Positions 1 to 7,799 of a DNA stretch of 64,000 bases are shown one piece after another. Numbering within the stretch: position 1 is the stretch's first letter; each line of letters starts with the position of its first letter. Under the pieces are notes generated by a model. It saw nothing but the letters and a program-made list of their open reading frames with translations, was not told where the DNA came from and did not search any database. The stretch is from Sulfurimonas sp. HSL3-7. GTDB taxonomy: Bacteria; Campylobacterota; Campylobacteria; Campylobacterales; Sulfurimonadaceae. The stretch covers positions 248,001-312,000 of the forward strand of contig NZ_CP147919.1 of the NCBI RefSeq assembly GCF_039645985.1, given 5' to 3'. The position numbers and the translations under genes are program-made.

Positions 1-2
1 GC

Positions 3-620
3 AAAGCTCTTTTAGAGAGCAAATGTGCCTCCTGCCACAACCTCGATATTCCGCCGGAAACGTATCCCGAAGAGAAAGCACCGCCGATGATGGCGGTGGC
101 GTTTCACATCTACGACTTTATCGAGGTGGATACACCGGCAGAGAAGATCCCCGCGTCGATCGCTTTTGTGAAGGATTATGTTTTCAGCCCCTCTTACGAG
201 AAGTCGTTCTGTGACAAGAAAAGCCTGGAGGATTACGGTCTGATGCCGTCGCAAAAAGGGAAACTGAGCGAAGCAGAGCTTGACGCTGTTGCCATCTACA
301 TGTTTGAACATTATAACCGGGAGAATTTTCTGCGGGTGATGAAAGAGAGACAGATCCTGCGGGATATGGATCCCGGTGAACGTGTCGCGCGAAAATATGG
401 CTGCACCAGCTGTCATGGCGTAACACAGAAGAAGATGGGGCCTGCCTTACGTGCTATCGCCAAGCGCTACAAAGATGACGAAAAGCAGATCAAGAGAAGC
501 ATCCTTTCAGGCACCAAAGACAGATGGGAAGAAGCAAACCACGCGAGGATGCCTGCGTTTAAAACACTTAACGATGAAGAGCTTGACAGCGTGACAAGCT
601 GGATATTGGAGCAGAAATGA
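3..620 (+). CDS. Dihaem cytochrome c, C-terminal part (5' end outside the window)
   Basis: The frame is open from the window edge, so the start lies outside; about 205 codons are visible. Two haem c attachment sites (CxxCH) are seen: CASCH at bases 24-38 and CTSCH at 402-416. A methionine in the segment ARMPAF, about 45 residues after the second haem, is a likely axial ligand. The second half reads as a class I cytochrome c domain; the first haem belongs to another small domain split by the window edge. The likely role is periplasmic electron transfer. The stop overlaps the next start by 4 nt (ATGA), so the two genes are probably translated together. A shorter frame starting at the methionines near base 87 would lose the first haem and is rejected. 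Confidence 0.85.
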   Translation, partial: KALLESKCASCHNLDIPPETYPEEKAPPMMAVAFHIYDFIEVDTPAEKIPASIAFVKDYVFSPSYEKSFCDKKSLEDYGLMPSQKGKLSEAELDAVAIYMFEHYNRENFLRVMKERQILRDMDPGERVARKYGCTSCHGVTQKKMGPALRAIAKRYKDDEKQIKRSILSGTKDRWEEANHARMPAFKTLNDEELDSVTSWILEQK

Positions 621-1012
621 TGGGTAAAAGCATTTTGGCCGTCTTTGTATTGCTTTTTTCGATGACCGCAACAGCCGATGTCAACAAAGGCAAACGCTAC
701 TATATGAAAAGTTTCAAGCAGAAGTTCAAGATGAACGGGCTTGCGTTTACACAGCTGCATACCGCTGAGGAGTGGAGCGTGCTTTTCGAGGAGGAGGGTA
801 AAGGGTTTATCAGCGAGTTTTCCCGGAAGTATCCCGAGCAAAAAGCCTTCCTTGAGGATCCGAAGCTTTGGAAAAAGCTGCAGCATGTCAGGGATTTTGC
901 CATTGAGTATGCCAAGGATTCCGGCAATATACCCTCCTGCGGAGAAGATGAGGCGACAGAGACACCGATAGAGCTTGAACCTCAAGAGAGTTCGAGCGAA
1001 GCTCTGTTTTGA
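617..1012 (+). CDS. Small secreted protein of unknown function, coupled to cytochrome c
   Basis: This 131-residue protein starts with a typical signal peptide (hydrophobic residues about 5-17, then TATADV), so it should be periplasmic. The mature part is charged, with no CxxCH and a single cysteine near the C-terminus, and ends in an acidic Glu/Ser-rich tail. I do not recognise a family. The 4-nt overlap with the upstream dihaem cytochrome suggests a common operon and perhaps a role as accessory or partner of that cytochrome; this is inference from position only. Confidence 0.7.
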   Translation: MMGKSILAVFVLLFSMTATADVNKGKRYYMKSFKQKFKMNGLAFTQLHTAEEWSVLFEEEGKGFISEFSRKYPEQKAFLEDPKLWKKLQHVRDFAIEYAKDSGNIPSCGEDEATETPIELEPQESSSEALF

Positions 1013-1043
1013 ACGACGATGAGATTAAAGTATAAGTCTGTTT

Positions 1044-1234
1044 CATGAGTTTGCGGATTACACGGACCAGCTGCCGGATGAGCGCGGTCAACACCTATTG
1101 TTGCGGCTTGTCTCAAAGGGTGGTTCGCACACCGCGTTATGGGTTACTTAGAGATGATGGGATACAGTGATGTCTATGTCATTGATACCTCGATCGTCAA
1201 TTTTATCGAAGCATATCACGCCCCCACCGAATAG
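1044..1234 (+). pseudogene. Decayed rhodanese-like sulfurtransferase remnant
   Basis: No intact gene lies here, but two frames carry protein-like segments that join if frameshifts are allowed. From 1044 the frame reads HEFADYTDQLPDERGQH and is then lost. From 1139 another frame gives MGYLEMMGYSDVYVID and ends at a stop at 1234. The pattern of a polar strand before a Cys-containing loop, then R/H-x-x-x-GYLxxxGYxxVYxIDxxI, resembles the second half of a rhodanese domain. The expected active-site cysteine loop falls where the frame breaks. Only about 60 residues remain. The family call is from memory of rhodanese consensus, so it is moderate at best. Confidence 0.4.
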
Positions 1235-1272
1235 ATGAAAAGGAAAGGGTGAATTACCCTTTCTTTCTCTTC

Positions 1273-1304
1273 TTAACACTTATGTAACAATAGCATCTTA
1301 TAAT
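1273..1304 (+). promoter_or_regulatory. Promoter with direct-repeat activator-like site, upstream of the first SafE-like gene
   Basis: The 17-nt motif TTAACACTTATGTAACA (1273-1289) lies where a -35 box would be, 9 nt before TATAAT (1299-1304). Its half-sites TTAACA and GTAACA are 11 bp apart, one helical turn, as in sites bound by OmpR/PhoB-type regulators. The same motif with the same spacing occurs at 8965-8996 before the paralogous SafE-like gene. No good -35 hexamer is present, which fits activator-dependent transcription. Confidence 0.6.
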
Positions 1305-1332
1305 AATTATAATTTTAATCTGAGGTGAATTG

Positions 1333-2085
1333 ATGGAATCAGTAGATCTATGGACAATATTTTTTGTGGCTCTTTTAGGCTCGGTTGGGCACTGTATCGG
1401 GATGTGCGGCGGCTTTGTCGTGGCCTATTCAACAGCGAAGATCGATCCAAACCGCACAAAGTTCTTTCAAAGTTTGGCACATACGCTCTACTCGGTGGGG
1501 CGTGTGGTCTCGTATATGTTGATCGGAGCGGTATTCGGTTATTTGGGTTCGGCGATCAATTTCTCCCTGGGTGCCAAAGGGGTGCTTTTTATCGTGATCG
1601 GTATTTTGATGGTGATCATCGCTTTTTCATTAAGCGGAAAGATAAAGTTTTTGACGGTGATCGAACACTCTATAGTGCAGACCCCGCTGTTCAAGAAACT
1701 CTTTCAGTCGGTCATCAAGTCAAAATCGTTGCCGAGTTTTTTTTACATGGGCGTGCTTAACGGTCTGATTCCCTGCGGCCTGGTCTACTTTTTCGCAACG
1801 GCCGCGATCGCTTCGGGTTCAGCGCTGATGGGAGCCGTGGTGATGGCCGTCTTCGGTCTGGCGACGGTGCCTGCACTTTTTATTTTGGGGATGGTGAGTA
1901 CCTTTATCTCTCAAATGGCCTGGCGTAAACATGTTCTGAGCGCGGCAGCGGTACTGATCGCCCTGTATGGTATTTATACCGGGTATAAAGGCTACCTCAT
2001 GATCAATCATCCCGAAATGATTAAAGAGAAGATGATGAAGATGAAACAGGATTTTAAAAGTGAGATTGAAAAGACGAAACAGTAG
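1333..2085 (+). CDS. SafE/TauE-like membrane protein (COG2836 type)
   Basis: About 250 residues with roughly six hydrophobic segments. The motif GHCIGMCGGF in the first membrane segment and NGLIPCGLVYFF in the fourth put conserved cysteines inside the membrane, as in the SafE_2/DsbD-like transmembrane family annotated as sulfite exporter or heavy-metal transport proteins. The substrate cannot be read from sequence; in bacteria with cbb3 oxidase such genes often sit near copper-handling or oxidase-assembly genes. I chose ATG at 1333, 4 nt after the GAGGTGAA ribosome site; a TTG directly before it is the alternative. The end is a lysine-rich hydrophilic tail without the cysteines seen in the paralogue at 9038. 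Both paralogues share a promoter motif. Confidence 0.8.
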   Translation: MESVDLWTIFFVALLGSVGHCIGMCGGFVVAYSTAKIDPNRTKFFQSLAHTLYSVGRVVSYMLIGAVFGYLGSAINFSLGAKGVLFIVIGILMVIIAFSLSGKIKFLTVIEHSIVQTPLFKKLFQSVIKSKSLPSFFYMGVLNGLIPCGLVYFFATAAIASGSALMGAVVMAVFGLATVPALFILGMVSTFISQMAWRKHVLSAAAVLIALYGIYTGYKGYLMINHPEMIKEKMMKMKQDFKSEIEKTKQ

Positions 2086-2451
2086 CAGGATATAGGGTTT
2101 TTGCAGCAAAATTTTCGGCATGAAATAAAATAATATAAAAATGTAGTATTTATAAGCTGTTTAAAAGATAATTGTATTTATAATTATTATAAGCATTCAG
2201 ATGGGTGCTGTTATTAACAATTATATAATTAATAATTTTTTCCCTTTCTTTTCTTTCTTAGCTTTTTGGTGTGTTGGCGTTTTCATACTCCTTGTGCAAC
2301 AACTTCCGACACACCTTGCATCAGCAAACTATTAACTTGCAGTTTTAATTATCCAGATAACTTTTAAATCAATAAATTATTTGCTACACTGTATATCTAC
2401 TAAAAAGCATGTGACAACGTAATACATTAAGTGCGCATGAAAGGATAGAAG
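2086..2451. other. AT-rich intergenic region, no gene seen
   Basis: No plausible coding frame is seen in these 366 bases. A weak long-loop inverted repeat (GGTGTG near 2269, CACACC near 2313) is present. Shortly before the rubredoxin gene a -10-like TACACT follows a -35-like TTTTAA at 17 nt. Confidence 0.6.
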
Positions 2452-2631
2452 ATGGAGATGCATAAAAGATATATCTGCACCGTTTGTGATTGGATCTATG
2501 ATCCTGAAGTGGGGGATCCTGACGGGGGGATAGCACCGGGAACGGCTTTCGAAGATATTCCGGATGACTGGGTCTGCCCTGACTGCGGTGCCGGCAAAGA
2601 GGCGTTCGAAGAGCTCGAACAGTATAAATAA
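2452..2631 (+). CDS. Rubredoxin
   Basis: A 59-residue protein with the complete rubredoxin pattern: CTVC near residues 9-12 and CPDC near 42-45 give four cysteine ligands for one iron, with [13 protein letters not shown] and the conserved DDWVCPDC between and around them. Rubredoxins are cytoplasmic one-electron carriers, in anaerobes and microaerophiles often serving oxygen or peroxide detoxification. The start ATG at 2452 follows AAGGAT at 2441-2446; an in-frame ATG at 2458 is also possible. The gene stands alone, followed by the convergent uppP gene. Confidence 0.95.
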   Translation: MEMHKRYICTVCDWIYDPEVGDPDGGIAPGTAFEDIPDDWVCPDCGAGKEAFEELEQYK

Positions 2632-2801
2632 AATGCTTGCGGTTATTCAGGTCTTGAGACAAGCAGAAGCAGGGAAATCGACTTAGCCTTTAGAGGTGAA
2701 AATATGCCTAAGTTAAGCAGTGAGGGGATAGAAACAGGACAACTGGAAGACGCTCGTTAACAGGAGGTATGCATCCTAATGAAGTGGATAGAGTCTTTAT
2801 A

Positions 2802-3569
2802 CTACCCGTTAATAAGCAATAACACAATACCGAAAATAATGCGGTAGATACCGAAACTGACAAAGGTAAAACGCTGCAAAAAGACTAAAAAAAGCTTAAT
2901 AGTAATGTATGCGACGACAAATGCGGTGACAAAGCCTGCGAGAAAGGCCGTCCAATTGGCATCAGCGAACTCATTGTAATGTTTGAGCAAATCATAGCCG
3001 CTTACGGCTCCCATTACCGGAATCGCTAGTAAAAAGGAGAACTCGGCACTTGTCTTACGGTTTATCTTCAGCATAAGACCGCCTATGATGGTGGCTCCGG
3101 CACGGCTTGTGCCCGGAATAAGTGAAAAGACCTGTGCGACACCGACGAAAAAAGCCTGTTTGTAACTGACGTTTTCGACTTCGCTGGTGTGGCTCATTTC
3201 CTCTTTATAGAACTTCTCGACGATCAGAAAGATGATCCCGCCTACGATGAACATGATCGCGACGACCTCGACGGAGAAAAGGGCTTTGATCTGGTCTTTG
3301 AAGAGGTAGCCGACAATAGCCAGCGGCAAAAAGGCGATGAAAAGTTTTTGCCACAGTTCGACCTTGGCAAGTGTCATTTTTTCACGGTAGAGCAGCATCA
3401 CCGCCAGGATGGCGGCAAACTGGATGATCACCTCATAGGCTTTGGTCAGACTGTCTTGAGAGACACCCAAATATTTACTGGCAACGATCATGTGCCCGGT
3501 TGAAGAGATAGGTAAGAATTCGGTAAAACCTTCGATTATACCGATGATGATGGCTTGAAAAATGTCCAA
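2802..3569 (-). CDS. uppP: Undecaprenyl-diphosphate phosphatase
   Basis: This 255-residue polytopic membrane protein dephosphorylates undecaprenyl pyrophosphate so that the lipid carrier can be reused for peptidoglycan and other envelope polymers. The BacA/UppP signature EGFTEFLPISSTGHM is at residues 14-28 and the second conserved loop GTSRAG at about 152-157; both carry the residues that bind the pyrophosphate. Length is normal for the family. The gene is monocistronic and convergent with the rubredoxin gene. Confidence 0.96.
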   Translation of the reverse strand: MDIFQAIIIGIIEGFTEFLPISSTGHMIVASKYLGVSQDSLTKAYEVIIQFAAILAVMLLYREKMTLAKVELWQKLFIAFLPLAIVGYLFKDQIKALFSVEVVAIMFIVGGIIFLIVEKFYKEEMSHTSEVENVSYKQAFFVGVAQVFSLIPGTSRAGATIIGGLMLKINRKTSAEFSFLLAIPVMGAVSGYDLLKHYNEFADANWTAFLAGFVTAFVVAYITIKLFLVFLQRFTFVSFGIYRIIFGIVLLLING

Positions 3570-3717
3570 GTAAATTCCTGATTATATATAGATGCGAGCA
3601 GGCTGTCTGAAAGAAGCAAAAACCTGCTTGTTTTGTTTTAGCATTGTAACATTTCGGTGCTAAATTGATTAGATTTGAATTGTCGATGTATTTGCTATCG
3701 ATGAAGCCCTTTTTTCA

Positions 3718-3746
3718 TTTACAGCTAAAGGGTTATAGGCTATAAT
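3718..3746 (+). promoter_or_regulatory. Sigma-70-type promoter of the aminotransferase-hisZ-purA group
   Basis: TTTACA (3718-3723), a 17-nt spacer and TATAAT (3741-3746) form a near-consensus promoter. Transcription would start near 3753, leaving a leader of about 80 nt before the ATG at 3834. Confidence 0.7.
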
Positions 3747-3833
3747 ACGCGGTTTGAAAAAATATTAGGTATAAATATCATTTGAGGACCTCTGTTTCAG
3801 GGTTTTTAGATGATGTTTATTTAAGGAAATGAT

Positions 3834-4955
3834 ATGTTGCTTTTTACTCCAGGACCGACCCCCGTACCGGAATTTGCCCGTGTAGCGATGGCAGGAGAAA
3901 CCCTTCATCACCGTACACCGGAATTCGAAGCGATCTTTGCCGATGCGCGTAAACTGCTTTTTAAGCTTTTTAATACAGACGAAGTGATCATGCTCGCTTC
4001 GTCAGGTACAGGCGCGATGGAAGCGGCTGTTGTCAATCTCTGCTCGGACACGCTTCTGAGTATTAACTCCGGAAAGTTCGGCGAGCGTTTTGGAAAGATC
4101 GCGGTTGCAAGCGGTTTGAAGAACATTGAGATCAAAAACGAATGGCATACACCGGCATCGGTAGCGGAGGTCGTCGAGGCACTCAAGGCCAACCCGCAGA
4201 TCGATGCACTGGCGATTCAGATCTCTGAATCGGCCGGCGGGCTGCGTCATAATGTCGAAGAGATCGCAGCGGCAGCTAAAGCGATCAATCCGAACATCAT
4301 GGTCATCGCCGACGGTATTACGGCAGTGGGCGTCGAGCGTATCGATGTGACGAACATAGACTGTCTGATCGCAGGGAGCCAAAAAGCGTTGATGCTGCCA
4401 CCGGGACTGGCGATCCTTGGCCTGAGCAACGCGGCCGTTGAGAAAATCGGTAGTGGAAAGGGTTACTACCTCAATCTCGCTTCCGAGATCAAAAAGCAGT
4501 CGCAGAACACAACGGCCTATACAGCGGCTACGACACTTATTATCGGACTTCGCTCTGTGCTTCAGCACATTGAAGACAATGGCGGCTTGGAGAAGCTATA
4601 TGCGGATACGGAAAAACGTGCAACTGCCGTATTGGCGGCACTCAAAGCCGTTGGGCTTCATGTCTATCCGACCTCGCCGGCGCGTTCGATGACAACGATT
4701 GATGATGAAAATGCATCTGAGATCCGTAACCTGCTCAAAAATGAGTTCGGTGTCAATGTGGCAGGCGGGCAGGATCACCTTAAAGGCAAGATCTTCAGAA
4801 TCAACCAAATGGGACTGATCGAACCGTATGAGATCGTCTGGGTTGTCAATGCCGTTGAACTGGCACTTCAGAAACTCGGACGCAGAGACTTTGACGGCAC
4901 GGCGAGCCGTGTGTTCAATGAGACCTATTTTTCGTTAAAGCAGACAAATAAATGA
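3834..4955 (+). CDS. PLP-dependent class V aminotransferase (serine/alanine-glyoxylate type)
   Basis: 373 residues. The start LLFTPGPTPVP and the segment HHRTPEFEAIF are hallmarks of the alanine-glyoxylate/serine-pyruvate aminotransferase subgroup of fold-type I PLP enzymes. ADGITAVGVERID carries the aspartate that contacts the cofactor ring nitrogen, and GSQKALMLPPGLAI carries the Schiff-base lysine (about residue 184). Campylobacterota have such a gene at this locus; the exact amino donor is not readable, but transamination of serine or alanine with an oxo-acid is likely. The stop overlaps the next gene by 4 nt (ATGA), so the pair is coupled. Confidence 0.9.
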   Translation: MLLFTPGPTPVPEFARVAMAGETLHHRTPEFEAIFADARKLLFKLFNTDEVIMLASSGTGAMEAAVVNLCSDTLLSINSGKFGERFGKIAVASGLKNIEIKNEWHTPASVAEVVEALKANPQIDALAIQISESAGGLRHNVEEIAAAAKAINPNIMVIADGITAVGVERIDVTNIDCLIAGSQKALMLPPGLAILGLSNAAVEKIGSGKGYYLNLASEIKKQSQNTTAYTAATTLIIGLRSVLQHIEDNGGLEKLYADTEKRATAVLAALKAVGLHVYPTSPARSMTTIDDENASEIRNLLKNEFGVNVAGGQDHLKGKIFRINQMGLIEPYEIVWVVNAVELALQKLGRRDFDGTASRVFNETYFSLKQTNK

Positions 4956-5794
4956 TATTTGAACACGAGATTCCGGAAGGCTCCAAACTCTATTTCGGCG
5001 ATTCGGCAAAGCGCAAGCGCGAGATCGAACAGGTGGCGAGCGAGGTTCTTTACAAAGAGGGCTTTGAAGAGATCGTTTCACCGCTCTTTTCCTACCATCA
5101 GCATGAATCTATTTCTGATACGAAAAAACTGGTGCGAATCAACGACAAGCAGAACAACAAAATGAGCCTGCGCGCCGATTCGACCATCGACGTGGTACGT
5201 ATTATCACGAAACGCCTTGGTCGTAACACGACGCATCGCAAATGGTTCTATATTCAGCCCATCTACCACTACCCTTCGGTGGAACAGTATCAGGTAGGGG
5301 CAGAGATCATCGGTGAGAGTGACTTGAGTACAGTGCTCAACCAGTCTGTTGAAATATTCAACCGTTTGAATGTGGAGCCATTGCTTCAGATTTCAAATAT
5401 CGCTATTCCGAAAAAGTTATCAAAACTTTTGAACATTGATCTTGATGATTTTCGCCATATCAATATTCAGAAGTTTCTGGCACTCGATATTGACTGGCTG
5501 ACCAAACTCGTTTACCTGCAGCATCCGGAAGATGTTGACAGTGTTATCGAGGTTGTACCGGACGAGATCAGAGAAGAGCTTTTAAAGATGAAAGAGATGT
5601 GCGGGAAGATCGCATACAAAAACAAGGTGATTGCACCGCTTTACTATGCGAAGATGCTCTATTATGATGAACTCTTTTTTAGAGTGATCGAGGGCAACGA
5701 GATCTACGCGCGCGGCGGTCGATACGTCAATGATGACGTAACATCGGTAGGTTTCGCCATCTACACAGACACATTAATAGAAGCAAATAAGTAA
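4952..5794 (+). CDS. hisZ: ATP phosphoribosyltransferase regulatory subunit-like protein (HisZ family)
   Basis: 280 residues resembling the catalytic core of histidyl-tRNA synthetase without the anticodon domain, as in HisZ, the regulatory partner of short-form HisG in histidine synthesis. The segment RKWFYIQPIYHYPSVEQYQ contains the class II synthetase motif-2-like arginine and turn, and YARGGRYVND near the end resembles the glycine-rich motif of HisS-like folds. It starts inside the stop of the aminotransferase gene and is followed 9 nt later by purA. No hisG is in the window, so the partnership is inferred from family only. Confidence 0.82.
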   Translation: MIFEHEIPEGSKLYFGDSAKRKREIEQVASEVLYKEGFEEIVSPLFSYHQHESISDTKKLVRINDKQNNKMSLRADSTIDVVRIITKRLGRNTTHRKWFYIQPIYHYPSVEQYQVGAEIIGESDLSTVLNQSVEIFNRLNVEPLLQISNIAIPKKLSKLLNIDLDDFRHINIQKFLALDIDWLTKLVYLQHPEDVDSVIEVVPDEIREELLKMKEMCGKIAYKNKVIAPLYYAKMLYYDELFFRVIEGNEIYARGGRYVNDDVTSVGFAIYTDTLIEANK

Positions 5795-5803
5795 GGAATG
5801 AGA

Positions 5804-7054
5804 ATGAAAGCAGATTTGATCGTAGGGATCCAATGGGGCGATGAAGGCAAGGGAAAGATCGTTGATGCGCTTGCCGGAAAATATGACATGGTTTGTAGAA
5901 GCCAGGGCGGGCACAACGCAGGTCATACGATCTGGGTAGACGGTGTAAAATATGCACTGCACCTTATTCCTTCAGGCGTACTGAACCCGAAAGCGGTCAA
6001 TGTTGTCGGTAACGGCGTTGTGCTTTCGCCTGAATCGATCATCAAAGAGATGGAACAGTTTGACGGGCTTGAAGGTCGTCTTTATATCTCGGACAAAGCA
6101 CACTTGAACCTGAGTTATCACGCGCTTATCGACCAGGCCAAAGAGCGTCTAAAAGGGGATAAAGCGATCGGTACGACCGGAAAAGGTATCGGTCCGGCCT
6201 ACTCAGACAAGATCAATCGTACCGGTTTCAGAGTCGGTGAGCTTCTTGACCCTGCTAAGCTATGCCAAGGGATTTTGGGCTATTTTGAGCAAAACCGTGC
6301 GATCTTTGAGGTGCTTGACATAGCGATACCTGAAGAAGCGGCACTCTTGGCAGAGCTTGAAGGGTACAAAGCGAAGCTGGCGCCGTTTATTACGGATACG
6401 ACGCAGATGGTATGGAAAGCGCTTGACGAAGAGAATAAAAAAGTACTGCTTGAGGGTGCGCAGGGAACGTTGCTTGACATCGACCATGGTACCTACCCGT
6501 ATGTCACATCATCTTCAACGGTCAGCGCAGGAGCCTGTACGGGTCTGGGTATCAATCCCAAAGATATCGGTAAAGTGATCGGTATTGTCAAAGCGTACTG
6601 TACCCGTGTCGGCAACGGACCTTTCCCGAGTGAAGATTTCGGTGATGACGGCAAACGCCTCGGTGAACAGGGCCACGAGTTCGGAACAACGACAGGGCGC
6701 GCCAGACGATGTGGATGGTTCGACGCTGTTGCTACCCGACATGCATGCCGTTTGAACGGTGTGGACGAGCTTGCCCTTATGAAACTGGACGTCCTGGACG
6801 GGTTCGACGAAGTGAAGGTCTGTGTCGCGTACAACTACAACGGCGAAGAGATCAATTACATGCCGGCTGACCTTGAAAACGTCACACCTGTTTATAAAAC
6901 ATTTAAAGGGTGGACAGGCTCTGTCGGTGTGCGTGAATTTGACAAATTGCCGCAGGATGCACAGGATTTTGTTACGACGATCAAAGAGATCTCTAAAACG
7001 AAAGTCGGCATTATCTCGACTTCACCGGAACGCGAAGACACCATACACCTTTAA
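5804..7054 (+). CDS. purA: Adenylosuccinate synthetase
   Basis: 416 residues from the chosen start. It condenses IMP and aspartate with GTP to adenylosuccinate, the first committed step to AMP. The GTP-binding P-loop GDEGKGK is at about residues 12-18, followed by [23 protein letters not shown] and [12 protein letters not shown] are further family motifs. AAGGA at 5793-5797 is 6 nt before the ATG at 5804, while the ATG at 5798 would have no spacing, so the shorter form is preferred. A 106-nt structured repeat begins within its stop codon. Confidence 0.97.
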   Translation: MKADLIVGIQWGDEGKGKIVDALAGKYDMVCRSQGGHNAGHTIWVDGVKYALHLIPSGVLNPKAVNVVGNGVVLSPESIIKEMEQFDGLEGRLYISDKAHLNLSYHALIDQAKERLKGDKAIGTTGKGIGPAYSDKINRTGFRVGELLDPAKLCQGILGYFEQNRAIFEVLDIAIPEEAALLAELEGYKAKLAPFITDTTQMVWKALDEENKKVLLEGAQGTLLDIDHGTYPYVTSSSTVSAGACTGLGINPKDIGKVIGIVKAYCTRVGNGPFPSEDFGDDGKRLGEQGHEFGTTTGRARRCGWFDAVATRHACRLNGVDELALMKLDVLDGFDEVKVCVAYNYNGEEINYMPADLENVTPVYKTFKGWTGSVGVREFDKLPQDAQDFVTTIKEISKTKVGIISTSPEREDTIHL

Positions 7055-7158
7055 ATTCCAGTTTCAGTGCATCTTGCACCGGAGTTCACCTCTCTAAGCA
7101 CAGCAGTGCGCTATCGGGTTCACATCCGATACAAGCTACACTAAATCTAAAATTTCAG
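7053..7158 (+). repeat. 106-nt structured intergenic repeat, copy 1
   Basis: This segment starts in the purA stop codon and resembles 32463-32568, which starts in the porB stop codon; both are 106 nt. Shared blocks include CATCTTGCACCGGA, CAGTGCGC and a TCGG-containing core. The ends form an imperfect stem (AAATTCCAG with CTAAAATTT). There is no terminal T-run. It could be a small mobile repeat or an RNA element acting on the 3' end of the transcript. Confidence 0.6.
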
Positions 7159-7247
7159 TTCTTTCTATACTGTTTTTTGTCTCTTCCTTTTACCTCTTTC
7201 TAACCAAAAATAGAGTAAAATCCAAAAAAATATTATGAGGTCTTCGT

Positions 7248-7799
7248 ATGAAAGTAACACTCTCACATGTTCCACGCATTGCACAAAGAATCGCTATCGA
7301 ACTCAACAAAAGTGGTCTAGTTACGATGACCAGAGGTCTTGACCCTGTCGCACATGAGGCAGAGAAGATCCTTGAAGAGAGTGTAAAAAAAGAACATGCA
7401 CTTGAAGAGCGTGTCAATGAGATGCTTGCTGAGAACGAGGACAATATTGAGGATATGTTGGCAGATGAACGCCAGCTTTTCTTCATGATCAAGAAAAAAC
7501 TGGCACCGGAATATGGCGTTATTCTCTCTTATGAAGAGCGTTATTCGGATCTTTCGCATAAGATTCTGGATGAACTGTATGAAGAAGATCTAATCAATTA
7601 CGAAGTGACAGAAAACCGTATTAAAAATGTTATCTACAATGCAATTACGGGTTATATCGCAAGTAACGATGAGATTGATGATGCCGTGATGGAGAAGATC
7701 CGGTCATACAAACGCCGTATTATCCCCGGCACAGAAGAGTTTGATATTATTCATGAAAAGCTCTATAACGAAGAATTACAAAAAAGAGGACTTGCCTAA
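7248..7799 (+). CDS. DUF507 family protein
   Basis: 183 residues, mostly charged helices with no signal peptide or membrane segment, so cytoplasmic. The start MKVTLSHVPRIAQRIAIEL and the duplicated helical repeat layout match the DUF507 family, found in Campylobacterota and Deltaproteobacteria and of unknown function. Its stop TAA shares one base with the ATG of carA, so translation is coupled; the same order before carA is known in related genomes. Whether it affects carbamoyl phosphate synthesis is not known. Confidence 0.85.
   Translation: MKVTLSHVPRIAQRIAIELNKSGLVTMTRGLDPVAHEAEKILEESVKKEHALEERVNEMLAENEDNIEDMLADERQLFFMIKKKLAPEYGVILSYEERYSDLSHKILDELYEEDLINYEVTENRIKNVIYNAITGYIASNDEIDDAVMEKIRSYKRRIIPGTEEFDIIHEKLYNEELQKRGLA

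Noticed and set aside
2704-2760. 18-codon frame after a GAGGTGAAAAT ribosome-like site near the rubredoxin gene
   Set aside because: Too short and without features; it might be a decayed leader but nothing supports a product.
2762-2850. Strong AGGAGG followed by short frames near 2779
   Set aside because: The frames run into the convergent uppP gene and end quickly; no recognisable peptide.
3635-3666. Possible third plus-strand copy of the SafE promoter motif (TTGTAACA with TAAATT at 9 nt)
   Set aside because: Only the second half-site fits; the first half-site is missing and a much better promoter lies at 3718-3746.
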